A program made the position numbers and the translations under genes. The notes below the pieces were generated by a model that was not told the DNA's origin, searched no databases, and was given only the letters and a program-made list of their open reading frames with translations. From Daejeonella lutea (lineage in GTDB: Bacteria; Bacteroidota; Bacteroidia; Sphingobacteriales; Sphingobacteriaceae): a stretch of DNA of 64,000 bases. Positions 18,830 to 26,191 of this stretch are shown here, piece after piece. How positions within the stretch are numbered: the first letter of the stretch is position 1; the number at the start of each line of letters is the position of its first letter. The stretch covers positions 186,001 to 250,000 of the forward strand of contig NZ_FUYR01000003.1 in the NCBI RefSeq assembly GCF_900168015.1, given 5' to 3'.

Positions 18830-19276
18830 ATGTATAATCAGAAACTGTTGATAGTTTTGGCAGCCGGCTTATGTACTTTATCTTTTTCTATAAAGGATAT
18901 TAAGGTGCAGGAGCCGTGGATAGCTCCTGCTTATGCTGATACTCTTGTTAGCCCGTATCTTATCGAGCCATTGACTTTACCGCAGGGCCAGGAAGTCTAC
19001 ACCATTTACTGTGCCTCATGCCACGGCCACCAGGGCAATGCCGACGGATCTGCAACAAAGGATCTGAAAGTTAAGCCCCCCAAATTCCAGGATAAAAAAG
19101 TAAGCAGTCAGACTAATGGGGCTATATTTTGGAAGATTCGGGAAGGGCGAGGGGGAATGCCTTCGTTTAAGGACCGTCTTTCTGAAGAGCAAAAATGGCA
19201 GATGGTTGAATACATAAGAGACATTTCCAAGCCATTTGACCAGCAGCTTAATCCATTAAAGACCCGTCAACATTAA
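18830..19276 (+). CDS. Mono-heme cytochrome c
   Basis: A 148-residue exported class I-type cytochrome c. A signal peptide covers about the first 20 residues. The heme-attachment motif CASCH is at residues 61-65 within YTIYCASCHGHQGNADG, and the likely axial methionine is at residue 110 in GRGGMPSFKD. The order and spacing match small c-type cytochromes of Bacteroidota. It would be a periplasmic or membrane-tethered electron carrier. It follows the amidohydrolase on the same strand but a hairpin separates them, so a functional link is uncertain. Confidence 0.9.
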   Translation: MYNQKLLIVLAAGLCTLSFSIKDIKVQEPWIAPAYADTLVSPYLIEPLTLPQGQEVYTIYCASCHGHQGNADGSATKDLKVKPPKFQDKKVSSQTNGAIFWKIREGRGGMPSFKDRLSEEQKWQMVEYIRDISKPFDQQLNPLKTRQH

Positions 19277-19324
19277 TTTAAATCGATCCCTTTCGGAAGT
19301 TAATACTTGTTGCCTTCCCAGCCT

Positions 19325-20476
19325 TCAAAAGCGTAGACCAATTGTTGAAGCTAGCTTTACCGACTTTTCGCCAAAACGATTACGGATTTTGTCCATGGCC
19401 TGATATAAGTTGTATCGTTCTTCTGATGCACTGTAAAGGCCAATCTGCTCATGTCCGCTCACTAGATCTGAAAGGCGTACCCCAACCAATCTAAGTAAAG
19501 TTTTATGATCATAAGCTTTGTCAAAAAGTTCTTTTGCTCTGGTAATTAAAAGGGAATCGAGTGAGGTATATGGAATCTTTATTTGCTGTGTATGGGTTTC
19601 GAAATTTGAATATCGGATAGTAACCGTGATGCAGGATGTGAGTTTCTTCTGCGAACGCAGCTGATAGGTAAGTTCCGTTACCATTGACGTCAGCAGCTGC
19701 TTAATGCGTTCAGTGTCGATCGTGTCGGTATGAAACGTGCTTTGAGTGCCTATTGATTTCCGTTCACGGTAAGAACTGACCGGGGAATCATAAACACCAT
19801 TTGCTTTTTTCCAAAGCTCAGTCCCTACTACACCGAAGAAATCGTTTAGCTCATCCCTTGAGATCTGTGCCAGCTGACCAATAGTAAACACGCCGCGTTC
19901 AGTGAGTTTGCTAAATGCTGACTTCCCCAATCCAGGAATCTTTTTTATGGATAAGGGCTGAAGAAAGGCCGGTACATCAGCTCTTTTCACCTCCAGTTCC
20001 CCATTGGGTTTAGATTCATTTGTGGCCATTTTAGCCAGCGTCTTGTTGCAGGAGAGACCAAAGGAAAGGGGAAGGCCAGTTTCTTTTGTGACTGTCTGTC
20101 GTAGCTCCTGCGCAAATCGCATCGTATTATGAAAGCGGTCCATCCCCGTCATGTCAATGTAGTGTTCATCAATTGAAGCCTTTTCCAGGACAGGAACTCT
20201 CTCACGTAAAATATCCGTAACCATGTGAGAGTATTTGCTGTAATCTTCCATATTACCGCGTACAAATATTGCATGAGGGCATAAGCGTGCAGCGAGCCTT
20301 GATGGCATGGCAGAATGAACACCATATTTCCGCGCTTCGTAACTGCAGGAAGTAACAACACCCCGCCCAGAACTTCCGCCCACGATAACAGGTTTGCCTA
20401 CCAGGCTTGGATCTTTAAGAAGCTCTACAGAAACAAAAAAAGCATCCTGATCGATGTGAATGATCTGTTTGTCCAT
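19325..20476 (-). CDS. dinB: DNA polymerase IV (Y-family translesion polymerase)
   Basis: A Y-family translesion DNA polymerase of 383 residues from the ATG at 20476. An in-frame GTG three codons upstream gives 386 residues. Catalytic motifs are intact: IHIDQDAFFVSVE at the N-terminus and ASIDEHYIDMTG with the two catalytic acidic residues. Finger and thumb signatures (GVVTSCSYEARKYGV; KTLAKMATNESKPNG; IPGLGKSAFSKL helix-hairpin-helix) are all present. It ends TIGLRF. A 17-bp palindrome upstream may control it. Confidence 0.96.
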   Translation of the reverse strand: MDKQIIHIDQDAFFVSVELLKDPSLVGKPVIVGGSSGRGVVTSCSYEARKYGVHSAMPSRLAARLCPHAIFVRGNMEDYSKYSHMVTDILRERVPVLEKASIDEHYIDMTGMDRFHNTMRFAQELRQTVTKETGLPLSFGLSCNKTLAKMATNESKPNGELEVKRADVPAFLQPLSIKKIPGLGKSAFSKLTERGVFTIGQLAQISRDELNDFFGVVGTELWKKANGVYDSPVSSYRERKSIGTQSTFHTDTIDTERIKQLLTSMVTELTYQLRSQKKLTSCITVTIRYSNFETHTQQIKIPYTSLDSLLITRAKELFDKAYDHKTLLRLVGVRLSDLVSGHEQIGLYSASEERYNLYQAMDKIRNRFGEKSVKLASTIGLRF

Positions 20477-20505
20477 TGTGTGCACAATACTTGACTGTAA
20501 ATATA

Positions 20506-20522
20506 TACTAATAATATTAGTA
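20506..20522. promoter_or_regulatory. 17-bp palindrome upstream of dinB
   Basis: TACTAATA-A-TATTAGTA forms a dyad with 8-bp arms, 30 bases upstream of the dinB ATG in the promoter region. Since dinB is commonly damage-inducible, this is a candidate repressor site, but it is AT-rich and may be chance. Confidence 0.3.
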
Positions 20523-20721
20523 ACTTGGCTTTCTTCTCAAAATCTTTACCGAGATGATAGGGGGGACGAGTACTTTAGGATCAGATTTCTATGTGCTTGT
20601 CTCAATCAGAAAAGTGGGTAATCAACACAATGCTACAGCCCCAGGCAGTACTTTCTTAAAATAAATTCCCTCCATTTCGAAAAACTTGCCTATAATTGCC
20701 GACTATTTCTATAGACTTTAT

Positions 20722-21702
20722 ATGACCAAGGTGACAGAGCCTGATTTCAAACCTATTGTAATACAGCCAGCAACAAAAGCAGAGCTGATCAAAAAGAATA
20801 CGGATAAATCCCAGGAGAAGCGGTGGAAGAAAATCGCTTACCTGTCCCTGCTCACCCTGGCTGTTTTATTTATTGGTTTTGCGGTCTATTCATACGTAAC
20901 GTATGATTCACTCATCTCTATTAGTAAAGATCTGTATGCTCAGATGGATGAGAAATTCCTTTGGATGCTTGTTGTTGGATTTTGTGCGCAGTTGGTTGAT
21001 GGCGCATTGGGTATGGGTTATGGTGTGATCTCAACAACCCTTTTACTCTCAGGCGGGCTGAACCCTGCAGTGATATCCGGAAGCATCCATACGGCGGAGA
21101 TGTTTTCAAGCGGTGCTTCAGGCTTTAGTCACTATCGCTTTGGGAACGTCAATATGAAGCTTTTCAAAACCCTGCTTTTCCCTGGTATTGCTGGTGCAGT
21201 GATAGGAGCCTTGCTGCTTGGATATGCCGGCGAGAACTATTCAACGTGGATACGGCCCGTAATATCCATTTATACGCTGCTCCTTGGGATAAAGATCCTG
21301 ATGAATGCATTTAAGGAAAAGCAAAAGGCCCAAAAGGTAAAAAGGGCAGGATGGCTGGCCGGAGCCGGAGGATTTCTGGATTCATTTGGTGGCGGCGGCT
21401 GGGGACCACTGGTTACCAGTACCCTGATTTCTAAAGGCCGAACCCCGAAATATGTTATCGGCTCGGTGAGCTTGACCGAGTTCTTCGTGACTATGGCAAG
21501 CGCACTCACATTCTTCGTGATACTCGGAGTTAGTCACTGGCAATCGATTATTGGCCTTATCGCCGGTGGAATTCTTGCCGCACCTCTTGCTGCACGACTG
21601 GTTGGCAAACTCCCCCTGAAGAAGATGTTTATTGGTGTAGCTACGATCGTTATTATATCCAGTATCAGGATAATCTGGAATTCGATTGATAAGCTTTTCT
21701 AA
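20722..21702 (+). CDS. TauE/SafE-family sulfite/organosulfur exporter
   Basis: An integral membrane protein of 326 residues of the TauE/SafE anion-exporter family. After a cytoplasmic N-terminus and one helix at about residues 42-64, it has the duplicated family signature: VDGALGMGYGVISTTLLLSG in the first half and GGFLDSFGGGGWGPLVTS in the second. The ATG at 20722 is preferred over an in-frame TTG at 20686. Proteins of this type move sulfite, sulfoacetate or similar anions. It is divergent from dinB and ends immediately before a long inverted repeat. No sulfur-metabolism gene is adjacent, so the substrate is not determined. Confidence 0.88.
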   Translation: MTKVTEPDFKPIVIQPATKAELIKKNTDKSQEKRWKKIAYLSLLTLAVLFIGFAVYSYVTYDSLISISKDLYAQMDEKFLWMLVVGFCAQLVDGALGMGYGVISTTLLLSGGLNPAVISGSIHTAEMFSSGASGFSHYRFGNVNMKLFKTLLFPGIAGAVIGALLLGYAGENYSTWIRPVISIYTLLLGIKILMNAFKEKQKAQKVKRAGWLAGAGGFLDSFGGGGWGPLVTSTLISKGRTPKYVIGSVSLTEFFVTMASALTFFVILGVSHWQSIIGLIAGGILAAPLAARLVGKLPLKKMFIGVATIVIISSIRIIWNSIDKLF

Positions 21703-21705
21703 GGA

Positions 21706-21803
21706 GTATCAAGTAGCAAGTATCAGGTATCAAGATACTAAACGCTGCAGCAAGTCGCCTGCTCTCCGCCAAGTCTTCATACTTGATACCTGACACCTGA
21801 TAC
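21706..21803. repeat. 98-base imperfect inverted repeat built of GTATCARGTA-like units
   Basis: Arms of 30 bases (21706-21735 and 21774-21803) match at about 24 positions when one is reverse-complemented. Each arm is itself a tandem of about 10-base units resembling GTATCAAGTA / GTATCAGGTA. The 38-base loop contains CTGCAGCAAGTCGCCTGCTC. The element begins three bases after the TauE/SafE stop and lies between convergent genes, so its transcript could fold into a long hairpin and end transcription from both sides. It resembles dispersed intergenic palindromic elements. Confidence 0.7.
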
Positions 21804-21849
21804 CTGGCTCTTCGTTCAATGTAAGTTCCCACTTTACACTAAACCTGCC

Positions 21850-22137
21850 TTATCTTTTAAAGTAATCCGCAATAGCAGTATGATAAACAGTCTTTCCTTC
21901 TGCCACCCTTGACTTACACTCCGCATACTTCAGCGGATCCTTCAGCACCTGCTTCGCATAGAGCACCGCTTTGCGAAAGACCTCGTTACTTGCCTGCTGT
22001 TTATCACTCAGAATGACTTTGCTTCTATCCGGAATCTTTGATACTACCGTTCCGTAACTGTACTGCTTAAACAGCAGCTGTCCGTTAACCTTCCCGCTTA
22101 ATCCGTACATCACAACATTTCGTTTTTGTTTTGCCAT
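21850..22137 (-). CDS. Small basic hypothetical protein, 95 aa
   Basis: Starts MAKQKRNVVMYGLSGKVNGQ and ends AIADYFKR. Soluble and rich in lysine and arginine (predicted pI high), with no signal or membrane segment. The N-terminal part looks like beta strands (VVMYGLSGKVNGQLLFKQY) and the middle is helical (ASNEVFRKAVLYAKQVL). I recognise the general pattern of short Bacteroidota-specific proteins of unknown function, but not a named family. An 11-bp tandem repeat lies 46 bases upstream. Function not assignable. Confidence 0.7.
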   Translation of the reverse strand: MAKQKRNVVMYGLSGKVNGQLLFKQYSYGTVVSKIPDRSKVILSDKQQASNEVFRKAVLYAKQVLKDPLKYAECKSRVAEGKTVYHTAIADYFKR

Positions 22138-22182
22138 GGTGTGTCGAGTTTTTTCCTATCACGCAGGCAGTTCTAAGGAAGT

Positions 22183-22215
22183 TTCATTTGCCGTTCATTT
22201 GCCGTTCATTTGCCG
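22183..22215. repeat. Three tandem copies of an 11-bp repeat
   Basis: Three perfect head-to-tail copies of TTCATTTGCCG at 22183, 22194 and 22205, followed by TTGAAAGGC. The reverse complement, with the same CTTTCAA lead-in, recurs in four copies at 62286-62329. The array is in the space between divergent genes (21850-22137 minus; 22383 plus). Confidence 0.95.
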
Positions 22216-22382
22216 TTGAAAGGCATGTGAGCAAAAGGCCTGAACTTGGATATCATCGTTATGATCGTTAACTTTAAAATTAAATCCACGACCATGAAAC
22301 CTGCATGAGCTTCCCGCTCACCCAACGAAATGAATATCTGCTCATGCAAGCTTCATTACCATTAAAAACAAATTTTATACAG

Positions 22383-23117
22383 ATGAAAAATTATATCAAA
22401 ATACTAGGTTTAAGCCTGTCTGCTATTATGCTGATAGGTGTGTTAAGCTTCACGTATAAAGCACAGAATAATAGTATCATTAATGGCGCATGGAAATTTC
22501 AAAACGGGCCGGTGGAGCAGGTCCTGGTCATTAACGATGGCTACTTCATGCACACCACTTTTGATAAATCGAAGAAGCAGCTGATTGCTACCCGGGGCGG
22601 GGCATATAAGTTTGCTAACAGTCAGCTCGAGGCAACAATAGAGTTCAGCCCTAACTTTAAAGAAGAAATTGGACAGACGAAAAAGTATTCTTTCTCGACA
22701 AATAAAGACCGCCTAGCCTCCGACATAAATGGCAAAAAGGAAATTTGGACCATGCTGGATAATGGTAAAGGTCCGATGGTAGGCACATGGAGAAGTTCCG
22801 GCCGTATGGTGGATGGCAAGGTTGTATTAAGTCCGCCGCGGGCAAGAAAAACCTTTAAATTAGTGACCGGTTCAAGATTCCAATGGGCAGCCATCAATGC
22901 TGAAACAAAAGAGTTCTTTGGTACCGGCGGAGGCAGCTACACCTATGCCGATGGTAAATACACTGAAACTCTGGATTTCTTCACGAAGGATAGTACCCGC
23001 GTTGGTGCCTCACTAACGTTTGACGGTAAAATTGAAGGTGATCTCTGGCATCATTCCGGATTAAGCTCTCAGGGAGCTAAGATGTATGAGATCTGGAAAA
23101 TGGAGCCCAAGCAATAG
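22383..23117 (+). CDS. Secreted protein with two similar beta-rich domains
   Basis: From the ATG at 22383 the product has 244 residues and opens with a signal peptide (MKNYIKILGLSLSAIMLIGV). An upstream in-frame ATG at 22305 would add 26 residues ahead of the signal and is less likely. The mature part shows an internal duplication. NGAWKFQNGPVEQVLVINDG, with GGAYKFANSQLEATIEF, parallels VGTWRSSGRMVDG, with GGGSYTYADGKYTETLDFF. Each half resembles a small lipocalin-like (DUF4488-type) beta domain. Probably periplasmic. No catalytic motif is visible and function is unknown. Confidence 0.75.
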   Translation: MKNYIKILGLSLSAIMLIGVLSFTYKAQNNSIINGAWKFQNGPVEQVLVINDGYFMHTTFDKSKKQLIATRGGAYKFANSQLEATIEFSPNFKEEIGQTKKYSFSTNKDRLASDINGKKEIWTMLDNGKGPMVGTWRSSGRMVDGKVVLSPPRARKTFKLVTGSRFQWAAINAETKEFFGTGGGSYTYADGKYTETLDFFTKDSTRVGASLTFDGKIEGDLWHHSGLSSQGAKMYEIWKMEPKQ

Positions 23118-23135
23118 GTTACCACCGCATTCGCT

Positions 23136-24314
23136 TTAATTGTTGCCTGATTTGCGGATCGCTTTCTCCCAGACGGCGCTTTGCCGATTGCTGAGATACC
23201 TGCCGATTCCCCTTATTACGGCATAATTCATTACACAAAAGTAGTAGGGGATGAAAAAAACTTTTATGCGCATCTGCCGGTTCTCCAGAGCCATCCCAGC
23301 CACAGCAGCCGCATAAAATAATACCTGCCCGAAAAGCAATGACCAGTAGATGGGGTGAATCCTTTCAACTACTAGCTGGATATTGAGGATCACTAAAATG
23401 ATCAATAGGAATGGGACGATAGTCCACCGTAGCACGCGATGGCTAATGTATTGAAAGCTCAGCAGGCCATATTTAAAGATATTCAATAAAGGCAATAACC
23501 TCATGATCGACTGGATACCTCCCGCAGCGATGCGGATCTTTCGTTTCAGTTCCTCTTTGATATTGTGGGATGCGTATTCTAGTGCATATGACTCTGGCTC
23601 ATAAACGATCCGGTATTTCTGCTGAGCGATGAGCATGGAGATCATAAAGTCATCGAGTATGGTATCGTCGGGCACGGGCTTATATAATTCTCGGCGCACA
23701 CTGAAAAGCTCGCCTGCAGCGCCCACCACCGTATTAAGTTCCGAATCCCACTTCTTCAATGCTGATTCATATTTCCAGTAAAAGCCTTCACCAGCCGTGC
23801 CCGCGTCTGCAGATTCCTCTACTCGTATTCTCTTTTCCCCCGCAACAGCGCCAATCGTTTTATCAGAATAGTGCCGTGCGATATTTACCAAAGCCTGTTT
23901 GTTCAGAATGGTATTGGCGTCGGTGAAGATGACTATTTCGGAAGATAATGTATCAAATGCCCGGTGCATGGCAGCTACTTTACCCAATCGCTCAGTCCGG
24001 TGCATCAGCCTGATCTGAGGATATTCGGAAATGATATCAGGTGTATTGTCGCTGGAACCGTCAGTTATAAATAAGCTCTCAAGCTTGCCAGATTCATAAT
24101 CGAGCTCCAGGGTATTGGCTATCTTCTCACGTATAAAAAGTTCCTCGTTATAGGCAGCGATTACAAGGGTGCATGAAGGCAGATTTTCAATCAGCGGCAG
24201 CGGTCGTTTACCCCTGAGCATCCGCCTGAGGCGAACCAGCAAAAACAGGAGGGCACCATAGCCCACGAAGGTATAAACGATTAGAGCAAAGGTTATCCAG
24301 AAGGTGATGATCAT
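23136..24314 (-). CDS. Membrane-bound family 2 glycosyltransferase
   Basis: A processive-type GT2 enzyme of 392 residues. The N-terminal membrane helix is followed by a GT-A domain with VIAAYNEELFIREK, FITDGSSDNTPD (nucleotide-binding Asp), IFTDANT (metal-binding motif) and TILDDFMISM (acceptor Asp region). Two to three C-terminal membrane helices follow. The canonical QxxRW is not clear; the equivalent region reads KRKIRIAAGGIQS. It would transfer sugars at the cytoplasmic face of the inner membrane. It shares strand and a 57-base gap with the next GT2 gene, so both may serve one surface glycan. Confidence 0.9.
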   Translation of the reverse strand: MIITFWITFALIVYTFVGYGALLFLLVRLRRMLRGKRPLPLIENLPSCTLVIAAYNEELFIREKIANTLELDYESGKLESLFITDGSSDNTPDIISEYPQIRLMHRTERLGKVAAMHRAFDTLSSEIVIFTDANTILNKQALVNIARHYSDKTIGAVAGEKRIRVEESADAGTAGEGFYWKYESALKKWDSELNTVVGAAGELFSVRRELYKPVPDDTILDDFMISMLIAQQKYRIVYEPESYALEYASHNIKEELKRKIRIAAGGIQSIMRLLPLLNIFKYGLLSFQYISHRVLRWTIVPFLLIILVILNIQLVVERIHPIYWSLLFGQVLFYAAAVAGMALENRQMRIKVFFIPYYFCVMNYAVIRGIGRYLSNRQSAVWEKAIRKSGNN

Positions 24315-24371
24315 AGAGACCAGTTTGTGTATTTGCCCGTTAAGGTATAAAATTTCTGGCCAGGGTTAATT

Positions 24372-25271
24372 TTATAGCTCATAGCTATCTGTTTTATGGG
24401 TAAGGTTCCACCATATGGCTTTGAAAAAGGATGATGCAAGATCAAGCCTTTTACTGATTAAATAGCCAATTAAATTCCGTGGAGTAACCACAAATAAGTA
24501 ATAAATGCAGAATATCAAGACAGATAACGCCGGTGCATTTCTGCGGATAAAAAGAATCCGGTTACGTGTCATAAAGTATTCTTTCAACGGACTGGCAGCA
24601 CCCACCGACAATGATTCCTTATGCCTTATCTGAGTTTTTGGTGCCAGCCAGATGGTGTAACCCGCCCTTCTGATCTTCTCACACCAGTCCATCTCTTCAA
24701 AGTATAGAAAATAGTTTTCAGGCATAGGGCCGGGTTTGTCGAGGGCTTCCACTCTGACCATCATAGCCGCACCGTGGGCATAGGATGTGGGTCCCAAATG
24801 TGCGTCGTACTGCCCCTGATCAAGCTCAAATTGCCCAATGCACTTATTACGGCCGGTATTGTAATTCATGGCAGTAAATCCGGCGTATTGTATAATTTCT
24901 GGACGATCGAAGTAAACAATCTTCGGACTTACAGCACCAATTGACGGGTCTTTATCCAAAATATCAACCAGTGCTGATATCGTATCTTCAAAAAACTCGG
25001 TATCGTTGTTTACAAAGAATAGGTAGTCGCCCTCAGCTTGTTTTATGCCCAGATTATTACCGCCGGCAAAGCCGAGATTTTTAACAGATCGGATATACTT
25101 GGCGTCCGGATAGTGATCCCGCATCCACCCGGTCTGGTCGGTTTTACTCCCATTGTCGACAACTACAATCTCCAGATTACTGTATCTGATCGATCGCTTT
25201 ACTGAACGCAGGAGCTCCAGTGTAACATCCGCATGGTTGTAATTTACTGTAATGATGGATACTCTTTTCAA
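24372..25271 (-). CDS. Family 2 glycosyltransferase (rhamnosyltransferase-like)
   Basis: A GT2 enzyme of 299 residues. N-terminal ITVNYNHADVTLELLRSV and VVVDNGSKTDQ bind the nucleotide sugar, FFVNNDTEF gives the metal-binding acidic site and YFLYFEEMDWCEKIRRAGY is the acceptor/catalytic region of the WbbL-like branch. A single C-terminal hydrophobic segment (SVLIFCIYYLFVV) suggests membrane association. It is transcribed ahead of the neighbouring GT2 gene. Confidence 0.9.
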   Translation of the reverse strand: MKRVSIITVNYNHADVTLELLRSVKRSIRYSNLEIVVVDNGSKTDQTGWMRDHYPDAKYIRSVKNLGFAGGNNLGIKQAEGDYLFFVNNDTEFFEDTISALVDILDKDPSIGAVSPKIVYFDRPEIIQYAGFTAMNYNTGRNKCIGQFELDQGQYDAHLGPTSYAHGAAMMVRVEALDKPGPMPENYFLYFEEMDWCEKIRRAGYTIWLAPKTQIRHKESLSVGAASPLKEYFMTRNRILFIRRNAPALSVLIFCIYYLFVVTPRNLIGYLISKRLDLASSFFKAIWWNLTHKTDSYEL

Positions 25272-25417
25272 TCTTGGCGCATGCTAGGGGGGTAAATTAA
25301 CAAAAAATAATGCGGAATTGCGTGCGGTGATTTATTATGCCAGGGAGCTGGTAATTAATCAATTATTACATCTTTCAGCAAATATGTAATATTATTATCT
25401 TTACCCTTCAGGCGCCT

Positions 25418-25954
25418 GTGGTCAGTTCTCTAACCTATTGCCTGCTACTACTTTTAACAAGGATTATTTTGGAAAACACAAGCGAACAAGGCACAGGCCT
25501 GGCCCGTTTTAACGGCAATCATGCATCGAAAGAAACTGTAGAAAGCCATCTTGACAAGCTTATTGACATGCTTTTAGAGGAACCATTGGAGTATAAACAA
25601 TCCCTGCTATTGCAGGACAAGATCAATACCCTGACGGATCTTTTGAATAATGAGACGAATCATTCCAGCGGCATGTATAGCATCAAAATAGAGAGTGCAA
25701 CAGCTAGGCGACATAACCTTGCTACCAGGTTTTCAAGGATCATAAGAATGATCATTGCTGTGCTGCTGATATTACTTGGTTTCGGGATGATCATTATGCC
25801 TGCGCCGCCATATTTTGAGATGTTCACCCTTTTTTACCTGAACCCCAATGATGGAGTGACAATAATGGACGTAATTTCATTAATTGTGGCATTCACAGGT
25901 GTTTCCTTGCTGATTTCATCCATTCTGAAATTCAATTCGGGGCTTGTAAAATGA
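25418..25954 (+). CDS. Hypothetical membrane protein with two C-terminal helices
   Basis: The open frame begins at a GTG (178 residues). A TTG at 25469 starting ENTSEQG would give 161 residues and removes an unlikely hydrophobic lead, so the start is uncertain. Residues 40-80 form a charged helix with coiled-coil character, and two membrane helices follow at about 110-128 (IIAVLLILLGFGMIIM) and 150-170 (ISLIVAFTGVSLLISSI). No recognised family. Standing alone between divergent glycosyltransferase genes and the adhesin gene, it gives no functional clue. Confidence 0.6.
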   Translation: MVSSLTYCLLLLLTRIILENTSEQGTGLARFNGNHASKETVESHLDKLIDMLLEEPLEYKQSLLLQDKINTLTDLLNNETNHSSGMYSIKIESATARRHNLATRFSRIIRMIIAVLLILLGFGMIIMPAPPYFEMFTLFYLNPNDGVTIMDVISLIVAFTGVSLLISSILKFNSGLVK

Positions 25955-26191
25955 GGAATGATTTCCCCGCATCGGGGTGCCACTTCTACATGTACACTGT
26001 TGATTTTCTATGTAGTATCAAATAATCGCCTTTGATAGCTAATGAGCGACGAATTATCCTCCTCAGGAACCATGGCTTAATATTTGGATATTAGGGGGCG
26101 TGAATTGCCTTTTAGCTGCTCTCAAACAGAAAAAATTAGGTATATTGAAATGGTATTTTTTTGGGGAACAGATAAGGTTGTAATAGGTTAA

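Noticed and set aside
22183-22215. Short tandem array as a possible CRISPR
   Set aside because: The units are 11 bp and directly adjacent with no spacers, and no cas gene is present.
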